This document shows positions 29,348 to 36,151 of a stretch of 36,151 nt of DNA, piece by piece. The notes under the pieces were generated by a model. That model did not search any database. It saw nothing but the letters and a program-made list of their open reading frames with translations, and had not been told where the DNA came from. The translations under genes and the position numbers were made by a program. The stretch comes from Noviherbaspirillum denitrificans. Lineage in GTDB: Bacteria > Pseudomonadota > Gammaproteobacteria > Burkholderiales > Burkholderiaceae_D. Positions within the stretch are counted from its first letter, which is position 1; each line of letters opens with the position of its first letter. Location: the NCBI RefSeq assembly GCF_002211445.1, contig NZ_LSTO01000006.1, positions 1,117 through 37,267 on the forward strand. The letters run 5' to 3'.

Positions 29348-31216
29348 ATGACCGCAACCCAAACCAATTTTGCAGAGCCCCACTTCGGCACTATCCCCCT
29401 TGCGTGCGTGATTCCCTCCAAGACCAACCCGCGCAAACACTTCGACGAGTCCGCACTGCATGAGCTCGCCGAGAGCATCCGGCAGGTTGGCGTCGCACAG
29501 CCGATCCTTGTCCGTCCGCTGCCGACCACCGAGAGCATGATCGACTGCGTCGAGATCGTCGCCGGCGAGCGCCGTTACCGCGCCTCCAAACTGGCAGGCC
29601 TGCAGTCCATCCCTGCGATCGTGCGCGAACTCACAGACGTCCAGGTGCTGGAGATCCAGGTCATCGAGAACCTGCAACGCCAGGACGTGCATCCGATCGA
29701 GGAGGCGGAGGGATACGACCAGCTCATGCGCCAACACGACTACACCGCAGAACAGCTGGCCGACAAGGTCGGCAAGAGCAAGGCCTACATCTATGGCCGC
29801 TTGAAGCTGTGCTCTCTCGCATCCGAAGCACGCGAGGCCTTCTTCGCCGGCAAGATCAACGCCTCGATTGCAGAGCGAATCGCCAGGATGCCGGTCCTCG
29901 CCCTGCAGGCAAAGGCAACGCAGGAGATCGTCCACAACTACGGACAACCCGAGCCGATGTCATTCCGCCGCGCCGTCGAGCACCTCCAGGCGCGCTACAT
30001 GCTCGATCTCGCTCACGCAAAGTTTGCGATCAAGGACGCCAAGCTCGTATCAGCTACTGGATCCTGCCTCTCCTGCCCAAAACGGACCGGTAATCAGCCG
30101 GAGATCTATCACGACGTCGATGCAGACGTCTGCACTGATCCGGATTGTTTCGAATCAAAGGTTAACGCACACAACGAGCGCAAAGCCGCAGCCGCGCAAA
30201 AGTCAGGTCTGCCGATTTACGCAGACGGCATGGAGGCCTATACCAAGCTCCGGGAAAACAACCAGGTGTCCGCATATGACGGCCTCTACAAGATGGACCG
30301 GTTGGCCAAGTCCTCGATGTCCAACACGCCCATTGAGGACGTCATCCCCGCCGACCAACTGCCGAAGCCTGTCGCGTATGTCAAAGGCAATGACGGCGAA
30401 ATTGATGCGGTGTATGAAAAGTCCGCTATCCAGTTCGCCTTGGAGAAGGCGGGCCTCTGCCTCACCCTGGAGAAGCACAATGCGCTCTTGCAGGAAAAGA
30501 TGAGCGGCAACGCACGCGATCCGAAAGTCTCGGAGAAGGAAAAGCAGGCCGAGGCTGAGCGTCGCGAGCGCACGAAAAAGGCCGAGCTGGAGACAACAAT
30601 CCGGAAAGCGGTATATGCAGAGGTCCGCAGCAAGATCCTCCAGGGAGACGGGCACTTAACCGCCCTACGTCATATCGCAAAGCGTCTTTGCGACGAATGG
30701 TCTTTCCCACACGTCATTGCGAGCGACTACAAGTTCAACGTCCTCAACTTCAATGAAGCTGCGAAGTTCATCGATTCCGCCAGTCTCGAAGAAGTTGTCG
30801 CCTTTATCCTCGGAATGACGATTGGCGAGTGCGTCCAGGTTGACGCCTTCGACATGGACGACGACGAGCACCTTGAGAATCCTTGGTATCTCGGCCTCCT
30901 CGATGTTGCAAAGGCCTGCGACATCGAGCACGACAAAATCCGATCGGAACATACCCCGAAACCTGCAGAGCAGCAGGATCTGCCAGTCGCAGCTGAAACG
31001 CCGAAGAAGAAGGGGCAGCAAAAGACTGCAGAAACGGCCGCAGAGGCACCGAAAATGGCCGAGACGACCAAGGATGCCACCGACACGAAAAAAGCGGCTC
31101 CAGCGAAGCCTACGCCAGCCAAAAAGGCCGCGGCAACAAACGCAAAGACCGACGAGGTCCCCGCTACCGCATGGCCGTTCCCCACCGCCGCGGAAATGGC
31201 CGCAAAGGGCAAGTGA
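29348..31216 (+). CDS. Large ParB-like DNA-binding protein
   Basis: This 622-residue protein starts at ATG 29348 with AAGGA upstream. It has the ParB N-terminal domain: NPRK at 27-30, GERRYRA at 73-79, ENLQRQDVHPIEEAEGY near 109-125, then a helix-turn-helix (TAEQLADKVGKSKAYIYGRLKL). A Cys cluster (about 239-272, CLSC...VCTDPDC) may bind zinc. The C terminus is a long Lys/Ala/Pro-rich tail. No ParA ATPase is visible nearby. It may bind specific DNA, possibly the four palindromes, one of which lies in this gene. It is more than twice normal ParB length. Confidence 0.82.
   Translation: MTATQTNFAEPHFGTIPLACVIPSKTNPRKHFDESALHELAESIRQVGVAQPILVRPLPTTESMIDCVEIVAGERRYRASKLAGLQSIPAIVRELTDVQVLEIQVIENLQRQDVHPIEEAEGYDQLMRQHDYTAEQLADKVGKSKAYIYGRLKLCSLASEAREAFFAGKINASIAERIARMPVLALQAKATQEIVHNYGQPEPMSFRRAVEHLQARYMLDLAHAKFAIKDAKLVSATGSCLSCPKRTGNQPEIYHDVDADVCTDPDCFESKVNAHNERKAAAAQKSGLPIYADGMEAYTKLRENNQVSAYDGLYKMDRLAKSSMSNTPIEDVIPADQLPKPVAYVKGNDGEIDAVYEKSAIQFALEKAGLCLTLEKHNALLQEKMSGNARDPKVSEKEKQAEAERRERTKKAELETTIRKAVYAEVRSKILQGDGHLTALRHIAKRLCDEWSFPHVIASDYKFNVLNFNEAAKFIDSASLEEVVAFILGMTIGECVQVDAFDMDDDEHLENPWYLGLLDVAKACDIEHDKIRSEHTPKPAEQQDLPVAAETPKKKGQQKTAETAAEAPKMAETTKDATDTKKAAPAKPTPAKKAAATNAKTDEVPATAWPFPTAAEMAAKGK
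30121..30134. repeat. Dispersed palindrome, copy 3 (14 bp)
   Basis: TGCAGACGTCTGCA is within the large ParB-like gene and encodes part of DADVCTD. It has the shared core but loses the outer G/C pair on the left. Confidence 0.8.
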
Positions 31217-31218
31217 CC

Positions 31219-31398
31219 ATGTCTCAGAAGTTCAATTTTCTGGCACGCCGCACCGCCTCGACGAAAGCCGAGCAGGAGCTGCGTCGCCAGTTCCCCAGGC
31301 GCTCCCGCGCCTGGATCTCAGCCAAGGCCGCAAGAATTGCGGGCAACACTGACATCACCAGCGAGCTGCGCGCTCCAACACGCGCAGAAGTGAAATGA
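31219..31398 (+). CDS. Small basic protein, unknown
   Basis: This is a 59-residue frame (MSQKFNFLARRTASTKAEQE...). It starts 2 bases after the ParB-like stop and overlaps the next ATG. Arg/Lys-rich and helical. The ribosome site is weak, so translation is probably coupled. Function unknown. Confidence 0.5.
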   Translation: MSQKFNFLARRTASTKAEQELRRQFPRRSRAWISAKAARIAGNTDITSELRAPTRAEVK

Positions 31399-31670
31399 GC
31401 GAAACCGAACTCCTCACCAAGCTGGCCGACCTCCTCGGCAAGCAACTCCGTCCGGCGCTCCCGGTTGACATTGACCTTTGGGACGTCTCGACGATCGCCC
31501 AATTCTTGAAGCGCAGCGACTCCGCCGTCCGCGAGCGGATCTGCCCGCTCCCCGACTTCCCGAAGGCGATCCGCCTCCCGTCGCAAGGCGGCCGCGGTCA
31601 TCCGCTCTGGAAGGCAAAAGAGGTGATCGAGTGGGCGGAGAAATATCGCGAAATTAGGACGAGAAATTAA
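31395..31670 (+). CDS. Excisionase / AlpA-like DNA-binding protein
   Basis: This 91-residue protein has a MerR-type small helix-turn-helix with wing: LWDVSTIAQFLKRSDSAVRERI at about 28-49, then FPKAIRLPSQGGRGHPLWKAKEVIEWAEKYR. This is the standard form of phage excisionases and AlpA-like regulators. It is the last gene of the rightward operon and, without the inserted cassette, would adjoin the integrase. Excision role inferred. Confidence 0.72.
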   Translation: MSETELLTKLADLLGKQLRPALPVDIDLWDVSTIAQFLKRSDSAVRERICPLPDFPKAIRLPSQGGRGHPLWKAKEVIEWAEKYREIRTRN

Positions 31671-31685
31671 TCGCCAATGACCAAT

Positions 31686-32519
31686 CTAATTTACCGGTAT
31701 TTCTAGAGTAGTGATGAGCAGCTCATCCTCTTTTTTCGGTGCTTTAGTACTGTATTGGAATGCCTTATGTACATGGTTGTGATCGGCATACAAACCCTTA
31801 ATCACGTCATGACTGTCATAGCTCAATATCCAATTGAACTTGGCACTTTTAAGAGAAGAGGATAGCGCCACATGGTCCTTCAGCTTGTAGTGATGACGAT
31901 AAAGCTTACGTCCCTGAATAAAATAGGGTGGATCCACATAGAAAAGGCTAGTAGTTCTTCGCTTGTATTCCGTAATTACGTCGAGCGCATCTCCATACCG
32001 GACTTCCACTCGGTCTGCGAGATCACTGAGTCTTTTAATCTTATCGATCAAATCTTCTTTATTGAAGCGACAATCAATGCTATAGGCAGACGACTGCTTT
32101 TGCCCGCCGATCGGCCCCGAATGCAAGACTCCTGAGAAGTTTGTTCGATTAAAGAATAAGGCCGCAAACGCCAGCTGAACTTCATCTTCTTCTGATGGCT
32201 CTTCGCACTTCAGCAAAGGTTGAAGTTCATGCCACGTTTTGAGTGAAACGGTCACATTCTTGATTTTTTTTATGAGCTTATCTGGATGCTCAAATGCAAC
32301 CTTCCAGAAAGAGTACATGAGGGGATCGCGCTCCGAAATTACTGCTTCCGAGCAAACTTTTTCTGACAGGAGCGCTAACGTTACAGCTGCGCTTCCGGCA
32401 TAGGGTTCCACGAGCTTCTTCCCCTCGAGCCCGTTATAAATGATCAGGTCCTTAATTACCTTTGTAAACGACGATTTACTTCCGGGGTAGCGGAAGGGAG
32501 TTTTGACAATCTCGGTCAT
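31686..32519 (-). CDS. D12-class N6-adenine DNA methyltransferase
   Basis: This 277-residue protein transfers a methyl group from SAM to adenine in DNA. The features are TPFRYPGSKS at 7-16, motif I VEPYAGSAAVTLALL at 37-51, FFNRTNFSGVL at 122-132 and DPPY at 196-199. This is the Dam family layout; the target sequence cannot be read. It overlaps the nuclease-like gene by 4 bases (ATGA) as last gene of a three-gene operon. Base composition is visibly AT-richer than the phage core genes, suggesting recent acquisition. In this context it likely protects self DNA. Confidence 0.9.
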   Translation of the reverse strand: MTEIVKTPFRYPGSKSSFTKVIKDLIIYNGLEGKKLVEPYAGSAAVTLALLSEKVCSEAVISERDPLMYSFWKVAFEHPDKLIKKIKNVTVSLKTWHELQPLLKCEEPSEEDEVQLAFAALFFNRTNFSGVLHSGPIGGQKQSSAYSIDCRFNKEDLIDKIKRLSDLADRVEVRYGDALDVITEYKRRTTSLFYVDPPYFIQGRKLYRHHYKLKDHVALSSSLKSAKFNWILSYDSHDVIKGLYADHNHVHKAFQYSTKAPKKEDELLITTLEIPVN

Positions 32520-33529
32520 GCCGTGGCAGCCTGCTTCAGCTCTGTGATTCGTTCAGTAACCCAAGCGGCTATCTCAGGAAAATCAGTGGTACGTTCAACT
32601 GTAAGTCTTTGATCTGCCGTTAGTCCCAGCCCCCTGTAGGCAAGTACTGGGATCATATATCGATAGTAGATCGCGCCATACCTCTTCGTTAGCACATGCA
32701 ACTGTTGCTTGAGTGTCGCTCCACCGGTGAGTGGGATACAGAATGGGATGAAGAGTGCGGCCGTCGGCTCGGAAGCTGGTATTTCTGAAAACCAGTTCTC
32801 GTGAAATGGACGGAAATATTCGAGTACGCTCTTACTTGGCCAGTTGCCACCGGAAGCCGCTTGCCCAAGCATATAAAAGGTGCCTGCTGCATTATCGTTT
32901 CGAGGCTTCCATGCGATGACGTCAATACCTTCATCTTTGGGATTTGTTGATACCCCTGGCAGAGGAGCTTCCCGTACAGTGCCCTCCCCAAACAGTGCAT
33001 AAGTTGAACGCAGTTTGTCCAGGTAGGGAGATCCATCTGGACGAGGAAATCCGAATGCTATAGCACAGCCTTCAAGTGCTCCGGCTGCTGCCCAAGTAGC
33101 GCACGCCTGAAACAAGTCTCGAATCCTGTTATTTAACTCAAAATCAAAGCGATCAAGCTCGAAAATCTCGGAACTCTTTACGCTCGACAGGAAGAGGCAG
33201 AAAAGATAAAGCATCGCCCCGTCGGATATATCGTTTTTCAGGAGTAGCTCTTCCTCAGTGTCGTTAAACTGGAAGGGATAATGATCACCCAAGCATTCCA
33301 TTCGCTTTTGGAATTCTGCAAGTATCTCTTCCAAAAACTGCTCATCCGGAGCGCCGTCTTCTAACGCGCGCCCTTCTGGATCTGAGCTTTCGGAGTTTCG
33401 CCTACGGTCCCATGCTCTTTGCAAACTCCGGAGCTGACCAACCGAGTACTCAGAACATAAGACATGAAATTCAAACCAATCTGCGATTACGTGAGGATCG
33501 CGATCCAACGGAATTTGGGCTAACGGCAT
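32516..33529 (-). CDS. Putative PD-(D/E)XK-like nuclease of cargo cassette
   Basis: In this 337-residue protein the first 150 residues are helical. Residues 150-235 contain GCAIAFGFPRPDG, then GIDVIAWKP (D203, K208) and MLGQAASGGNWPSK (Q223). The order GxD...Q with nearby Lys resembles restriction endonuclease-fold cores of the Mrr type, with Q in place of the usual acidic residue. I recall similar unnamed proteins in defence islands but no assigned name. It sits between a ParB-fold gene and a methyltransferase with tight spacing. Nuclease assignment is tentative. Confidence 0.5.
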   Translation of the reverse strand: MPLAQIPLDRDPHVIADWFEFHVLCSEYSVGQLRSLQRAWDRRRNSESSDPEGRALEDGAPDEQFLEEILAEFQKRMECLGDHYPFQFNDTEEELLLKNDISDGAMLYLFCLFLSSVKSSEIFELDRFDFELNNRIRDLFQACATWAAAGALEGCAIAFGFPRPDGSPYLDKLRSTYALFGEGTVREAPLPGVSTNPKDEGIDVIAWKPRNDNAAGTFYMLGQAASGGNWPSKSVLEYFRPFHENWFSEIPASEPTAALFIPFCIPLTGGATLKQQLHVLTKRYGAIYYRYMIPVLAYRGLGLTADQRLTVERTTDFPEIAAWVTERITELKQAATA

Positions 33530-33540
33530 TTGCGGTTACT

Positions 33541-34719
33541 TTACTTCTTTTGGAGTGGCTTTTTTGTGCCTGGAGCACCCTTGCTTTTCGGCGTCGCCGG
33601 AGGATTTACTTCTGCACTTTTCTTCTTCATTACGGTAAGGAGAATATCAGCCTGCTGCGAGATCTCACGCGCTATCGCGAGGAGGTTCGGTTCACCATTG
33701 TATTTTGGTAGCGCATCTATAACAGAACTGAGCCGCACATGGGCTTGCGCCAACACTTCGCTAAACACGTCGTAAGGCGAGCGCACCTCGTTATAAGCGA
33801 CACTAAGCTTCTCCCCGGTGCGAATTCTCTCGAGAGCAACTGGGTGGGCAATTACCTCACCCACATGCTTCAAGTCAGGGTTTTGAGACTTAACTAATGG
33901 TTGAGCGTCATCTCGTTTGTCGCCGTAAAGATAAAGTAAAACCTCTTTTAGCTTGCCCTCATTTGCTCTTGGAACTGGCGAAGTTACAGGCTCCTTGCTC
34001 CACCCTTTGTCAAGTCCGAGGAAGTCCTGATATTCCGTCCGTCCAAGCGCGGTATACAAATGCGAAAACGCGAATTTTCCTTTGTTATACCGGTTCTTAA
34101 TGTCAAAAAGTTTACGTCCCTCTGCTTGCTCCAGTACGAAGATGCTAGAGATGTACGCGCGAATAGTATCGTTATCATCACCAAGCTGCCGCGCGATTTG
34201 ATCGATAGTGAGTCCATTCTCGCGCTCGCGCTTATACCAATCTGACACGAAGCGTGCCTTGGCATAAGCATCCCATCGACTAGGGCCGTTAATATGCTTA
34301 AAGCCAATGAATGCCTGTGCGTCGCTCTCTTTGTCGACACGCCAGACTGTGACTTTTTCAACGGACCTGCGAACATCCGCGCGTATCCTTGGAAGGGAAA
34401 TTCTGCATTTCGCCGCCAGGTCCGGATCTTTTATTAGCTTTATCGATGCAAGCCGGCGATTGCCCTCTAGGACTCTATACGGCCCCCCATTGGGTCCCAT
34501 TACAATTAGAGGCTCAAAGTCTAAGTAAGTATTGGTGCAAATCGACGTAATGACTTCGTCGAGAGGTGAGATCTCGTTCAACGCCGAGATAATGTCCTCA
34601 TCGTTCGAAGTGCTGTAGTCGTTTCCATTCAGTAGACGAGGATTTTGGCGGTCAAACTCGAGAAGGTCCGTTGGACAGCCACGAGTTGGCGCTCCTGATA
34701 TCGGCGAAAAGGCGGGCAT
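33541..34719 (-). CDS. ParB-fold protein of cargo cassette
   Basis: This 392-residue protein has a ParB/Srx-like N-terminal domain: NPRL at 26-29 and EGNRRLASIKLI at 85-96, a variant of the GERRxRA box. A helix-turn-helix follows at about 169-195 (LTIDQIARQLGDDNDTIRAYISS), and the C terminus is Lys/Pro-rich. It differs clearly from the larger ParB-like protein at 29.3 kb. It is first in a leftward operon with the nuclease-like and methyltransferase genes. ParB folds bind DNA and nucleotide; here it may supply recognition or regulation. AT-rich composition suggests transfer. Confidence 0.75.
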   Translation of the reverse strand: MPAFSPISGAPTRGCPTDLLEFDRQNPRLLNGNDYSTSNDEDIISALNEISPLDEVITSICTNTYLDFEPLIVMGPNGGPYRVLEGNRRLASIKLIKDPDLAAKCRISLPRIRADVRRSVEKVTVWRVDKESDAQAFIGFKHINGPSRWDAYAKARFVSDWYKRERENGLTIDQIARQLGDDNDTIRAYISSIFVLEQAEGRKLFDIKNRYNKGKFAFSHLYTALGRTEYQDFLGLDKGWSKEPVTSPVPRANEGKLKEVLLYLYGDKRDDAQPLVKSQNPDLKHVGEVIAHPVALERIRTGEKLSVAYNEVRSPYDVFSEVLAQAHVRLSSVIDALPKYNGEPNLLAIAREISQQADILLTVMKKKSAEVNPPATPKSKGAPGTKKPLQKK

Positions 34720-34867
34720 AATTTCCCAATATTATCTTGTTTTTGCAGGCGGCTATTGTACCGGTAGGCCACAAAACCTTAAAGTACACTGTTACACAAC
34801 TTCGGATACGATTGTCCTTCAGCAAAGTAAATGGGTCGGGAAGCTGACTTTTCGTAAGGATTAGGTT

Positions 34868-34883
34868 GTGCAGACGTCTGCAC
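34868..34883. repeat. Dispersed palindrome, copy 4 (16 bp)
   Basis: GTGCAGACGTCTGCAC is in the 210-bp gap between the cargo ParB-fold gene start and the integrase stop. It is identical to copy 2 and shares the core of copies 1 and 3. The rest of the gap should hold the promoter of the cargo operon, but I see no strong match. Confidence 0.85.
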
Positions 34884-34929
34884 TTCTTCCGGGTAGCACT
34901 TGCGAATTTCCGCATACGCCATTCAGTTG

Positions 34930-35982
34930 CTAGTCAAGGCGACTGGCAATTTCAGCGGCCGTCGCGTTGTAGTAGATCTGCAGCATCCTCAAGTCCCTAT
35001 GCCCCACCATTCGGGCCAATTCCAGAACGTTCAATTTCTTCGCCAGGCGCGTGATCGCCTCATGTCGCGAGTCATGGAAAGTCAGGTCCGTGATCCCGCA
35101 TCGATCCTTGGCCTTGCGGAATAACGCATCGAGGGACTTCGAAGTGATCCCGAAAACGGTCCCACCCTCCTCCGGCTTCGGCAAATAGGACAGCAGCTCG
35201 ACGGCACGCTTGGAGAGCGGCACATCCCGCTTTGTCCCGTTCTTCGTCTGCGGCAAGTGCGCAACCTGCCCCTGGACGTGCTCCGGCACCAATGCGCAGA
35301 TCTCGCCGGCACGCATTGCAGTCTCGATTGCAAAAAGGAACGCAACAGCGACGCGTTGACTCACCGTCATCGCCGGTCCGTCATCGAAGCCGAGCGACAA
35401 GCACAGGCGCTCGATCTCGTCCTCCCGGATCCGCCGATCGCGAGGAGGCGGGTTTTTCGGCCGTCGGACGTCTTTCGTCGGACTTTCGGCAAGCCACTTC
35501 CACTCACGCCGCGCCGTGTTGAAAACGTGCGACAGGAGGTTAAATTCACGGTTGACGGTCGATCCGCTCACGGTCCGGATCGGTGCCGGATCCGCCCTCT
35601 CGATCTGCCGCTGCGCGACCTCCATACTCATGCGGGCATCACGCAACATGCCAAGATGCTCAGACGTCAGATCGGATAGCTTGATGTCGCCGAACTTGAC
35701 CGGCCGCTCACCGACCTCGATCTCGGCCAGCACGCCCATCCGGAGCGCCTCGTATCGGTGCCCGCGCTTCGTCCTGGAGACTTCCTTCTCATACCGGTGG
35801 AACGCGTCACGGACGGTCTTGCCGGCAATGACCGCGGTTGACTTGTTCTGCCGGAGCTCCGTCTCACGCTGCGCCGCCCAAGCTTGCGCCTGCGCCTTGG
35901 TCTGGAATGTGCCGGAATCGCGCTGCCCTTTGACATACACCTGCACGCGCCACACGTTGCCGTCTTTTTTGAAGCTCGCCAT
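34930..35982 (-). CDS. int: Tyrosine recombinase integrase
   Basis: This 350-residue phage integrase joins attP and attB. An AP2-like arm-binding N terminus (MASFKKDGNVWRVQVYVKGQRDSGTF) and a core-binding helical domain (about 55-175) precede the catalytic domain. Its residues are R224 (ETAMRAGEICAL), a Lys near 247-251, H303-x-x-R306 (FHDSRH), H328 (MVGHRD) and Tyr at 337 or 338 (QIYYNATA). All are present, so it should be active. It lies next to a tRNA end, the usual target. Confidence 0.95.
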   Translation of the reverse strand: MASFKKDGNVWRVQVYVKGQRDSGTFQTKAQAQAWAAQRETELRQNKSTAVIAGKTVRDAFHRYEKEVSRTKRGHRYEALRMGVLAEIEVGERPVKFGDIKLSDLTSEHLGMLRDARMSMEVAQRQIERADPAPIRTVSGSTVNREFNLLSHVFNTARREWKWLAESPTKDVRRPKNPPPRDRRIREDEIERLCLSLGFDDGPAMTVSQRVAVAFLFAIETAMRAGEICALVPEHVQGQVAHLPQTKNGTKRDVPLSKRAVELLSYLPKPEEGGTVFGITSKSLDALFRKAKDRCGITDLTFHDSRHEAITRLAKKLNVLELARMVGHRDLRMLQIYYNATAAEIASRLD

Positions 35983-36013
35983 TTCGTAAATCTTTCGGAG
36001 ATTTTTCGTAAAT
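35982..36013. repeat. TTTCGTAAAT repeats beside int
   Basis: TTTCGTAAAT occurs at 35982-35991 and 36004-36013, flanking CTTTCGGAG. The 18 bases at 35983-36000 match 40-57 at the left edge at 16 positions. Integrase arm sites or int promoter control are possible. Confidence 0.45.
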
Positions 36014-36067
36014 GGTAGCAGTAAAACGCGGTATTTTTAGGGGATTTGCGAGTCGCGCCGAAAATGC

Positions 36068-36111
36068 AAAAAGGCCGTAAACCCTTGCATTTACTTGGAT
36101 TGCGGCCTTTT
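36068..36111. terminator. Rho-independent terminator, likely bidirectional
   Basis: AAAAAGGCCG (36068-36077) and CGGCCTTTT (36103-36111) pair over 9 bases with A/T runs outside the GC stem, so it could end transcription in both directions. It lies downstream of the tRNA on the minus strand and upstream of int. Confidence 0.65.
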
Positions 36112-36135
36112 AACTGAATACTGGAAATATGCTGC

Positions 36136-36151
36136 TGGTGCCCGAGACCGG
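36136..36151 (-). tRNA. 3' end of a tRNA gene (cut by window edge)
   Basis: On the minus strand the edge reads CCGGTCTCGGGCACCA, which fits the 3' half of a T-stem, the acceptor 3' strand CTCGGGC, discriminator A and encoded CCA. A partner 5' strand GCCCGAG is common in bacterial tRNA-Leu, so Leu is likely but not provable from 16 bases. Confidence 0.6.

Noticed and set aside
1-36151. CRISPR array or insertion sequence
   Set aside because: No regularly spaced direct repeats with unique spacers and no transposase-like gene were seen. The GGTTGG block has too short and irregular a period.

Overview
The window holds an almost complete, apparently intact temperate siphovirus prophage. The host looks like a high-GC betaproteobacterium, probably Burkholderiales. 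That placement rests on GC-rich codon use and family resemblance of the proteins and was not tested by a search. The structural genes follow the lambda order, all on the minus strand from about 20.4 kb down to 2.8 kb: small and large terminase, a Mor-like regulator, a gpW-like protein, portal, a fused prohead protease/HK97 capsid, FI- and FII-like connectors, tail terminator, major tail protein, a G/GT pair joined by a -1 frameshift, and a 1409-residue tape measure. Two tail-tip/fibre genes, a DUF4376 protein, a papain-like hydrolase, an endolysin and a holin follow.

The left edge (1-1330) carries a DUF4145 gene, probably cargo, and a 73-residue gene preceded by a good LexA (SOS) box. The middle (20.5-27.5 kb) is the early leftward region: two genes upstream of terminase, a 360-bp non-coding block packed with GGTTGG/CCAACC repeats (possible replication origin), a TOPRIM/VapE primase-helicase, two DNA-binding regulators (XRE-like and CII/CP76-like), small genes on both strands, and a divergent cro/cI switch. 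The repressor is short and has no autocleavage domain. Operators of the form TTAAACC-N3-GGTTTAA lie over the cro promoter and over the promoter of a rightward early operon.

That rightward operon (27.7-31.7 kb, plus strand) encodes small unknown proteins, an HD-domain hydrolase, a winged-helix protein, a 622-residue ParB-like protein and an excisionase-like protein. Between it and the integrase (34.9-36.0 kb) sits an AT-richer three-gene operon on the minus strand: a second ParB-fold protein, a candidate PD-(D/E)XK-like nuclease and a D12-class adenine methyltransferase. By position and composition it is a cargo cassette, and I regard it as the best candidate for an undescribed restriction/defence-like system. 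The window ends in the 3' end of a tRNA gene with a terminator between it and the integrase, so the element was probably integrated at or near that tRNA. I could not find the other attachment-site copy.

Two further signals are not explained by gene calls. A 14-20 bp perfect palindrome built on TGCAGACGTCTGCA occurs four times across the prophage. A 50-bp element occurs twice in the late operon (48/50 identical), each copy hiding an ATG start codon in a hairpin stem.
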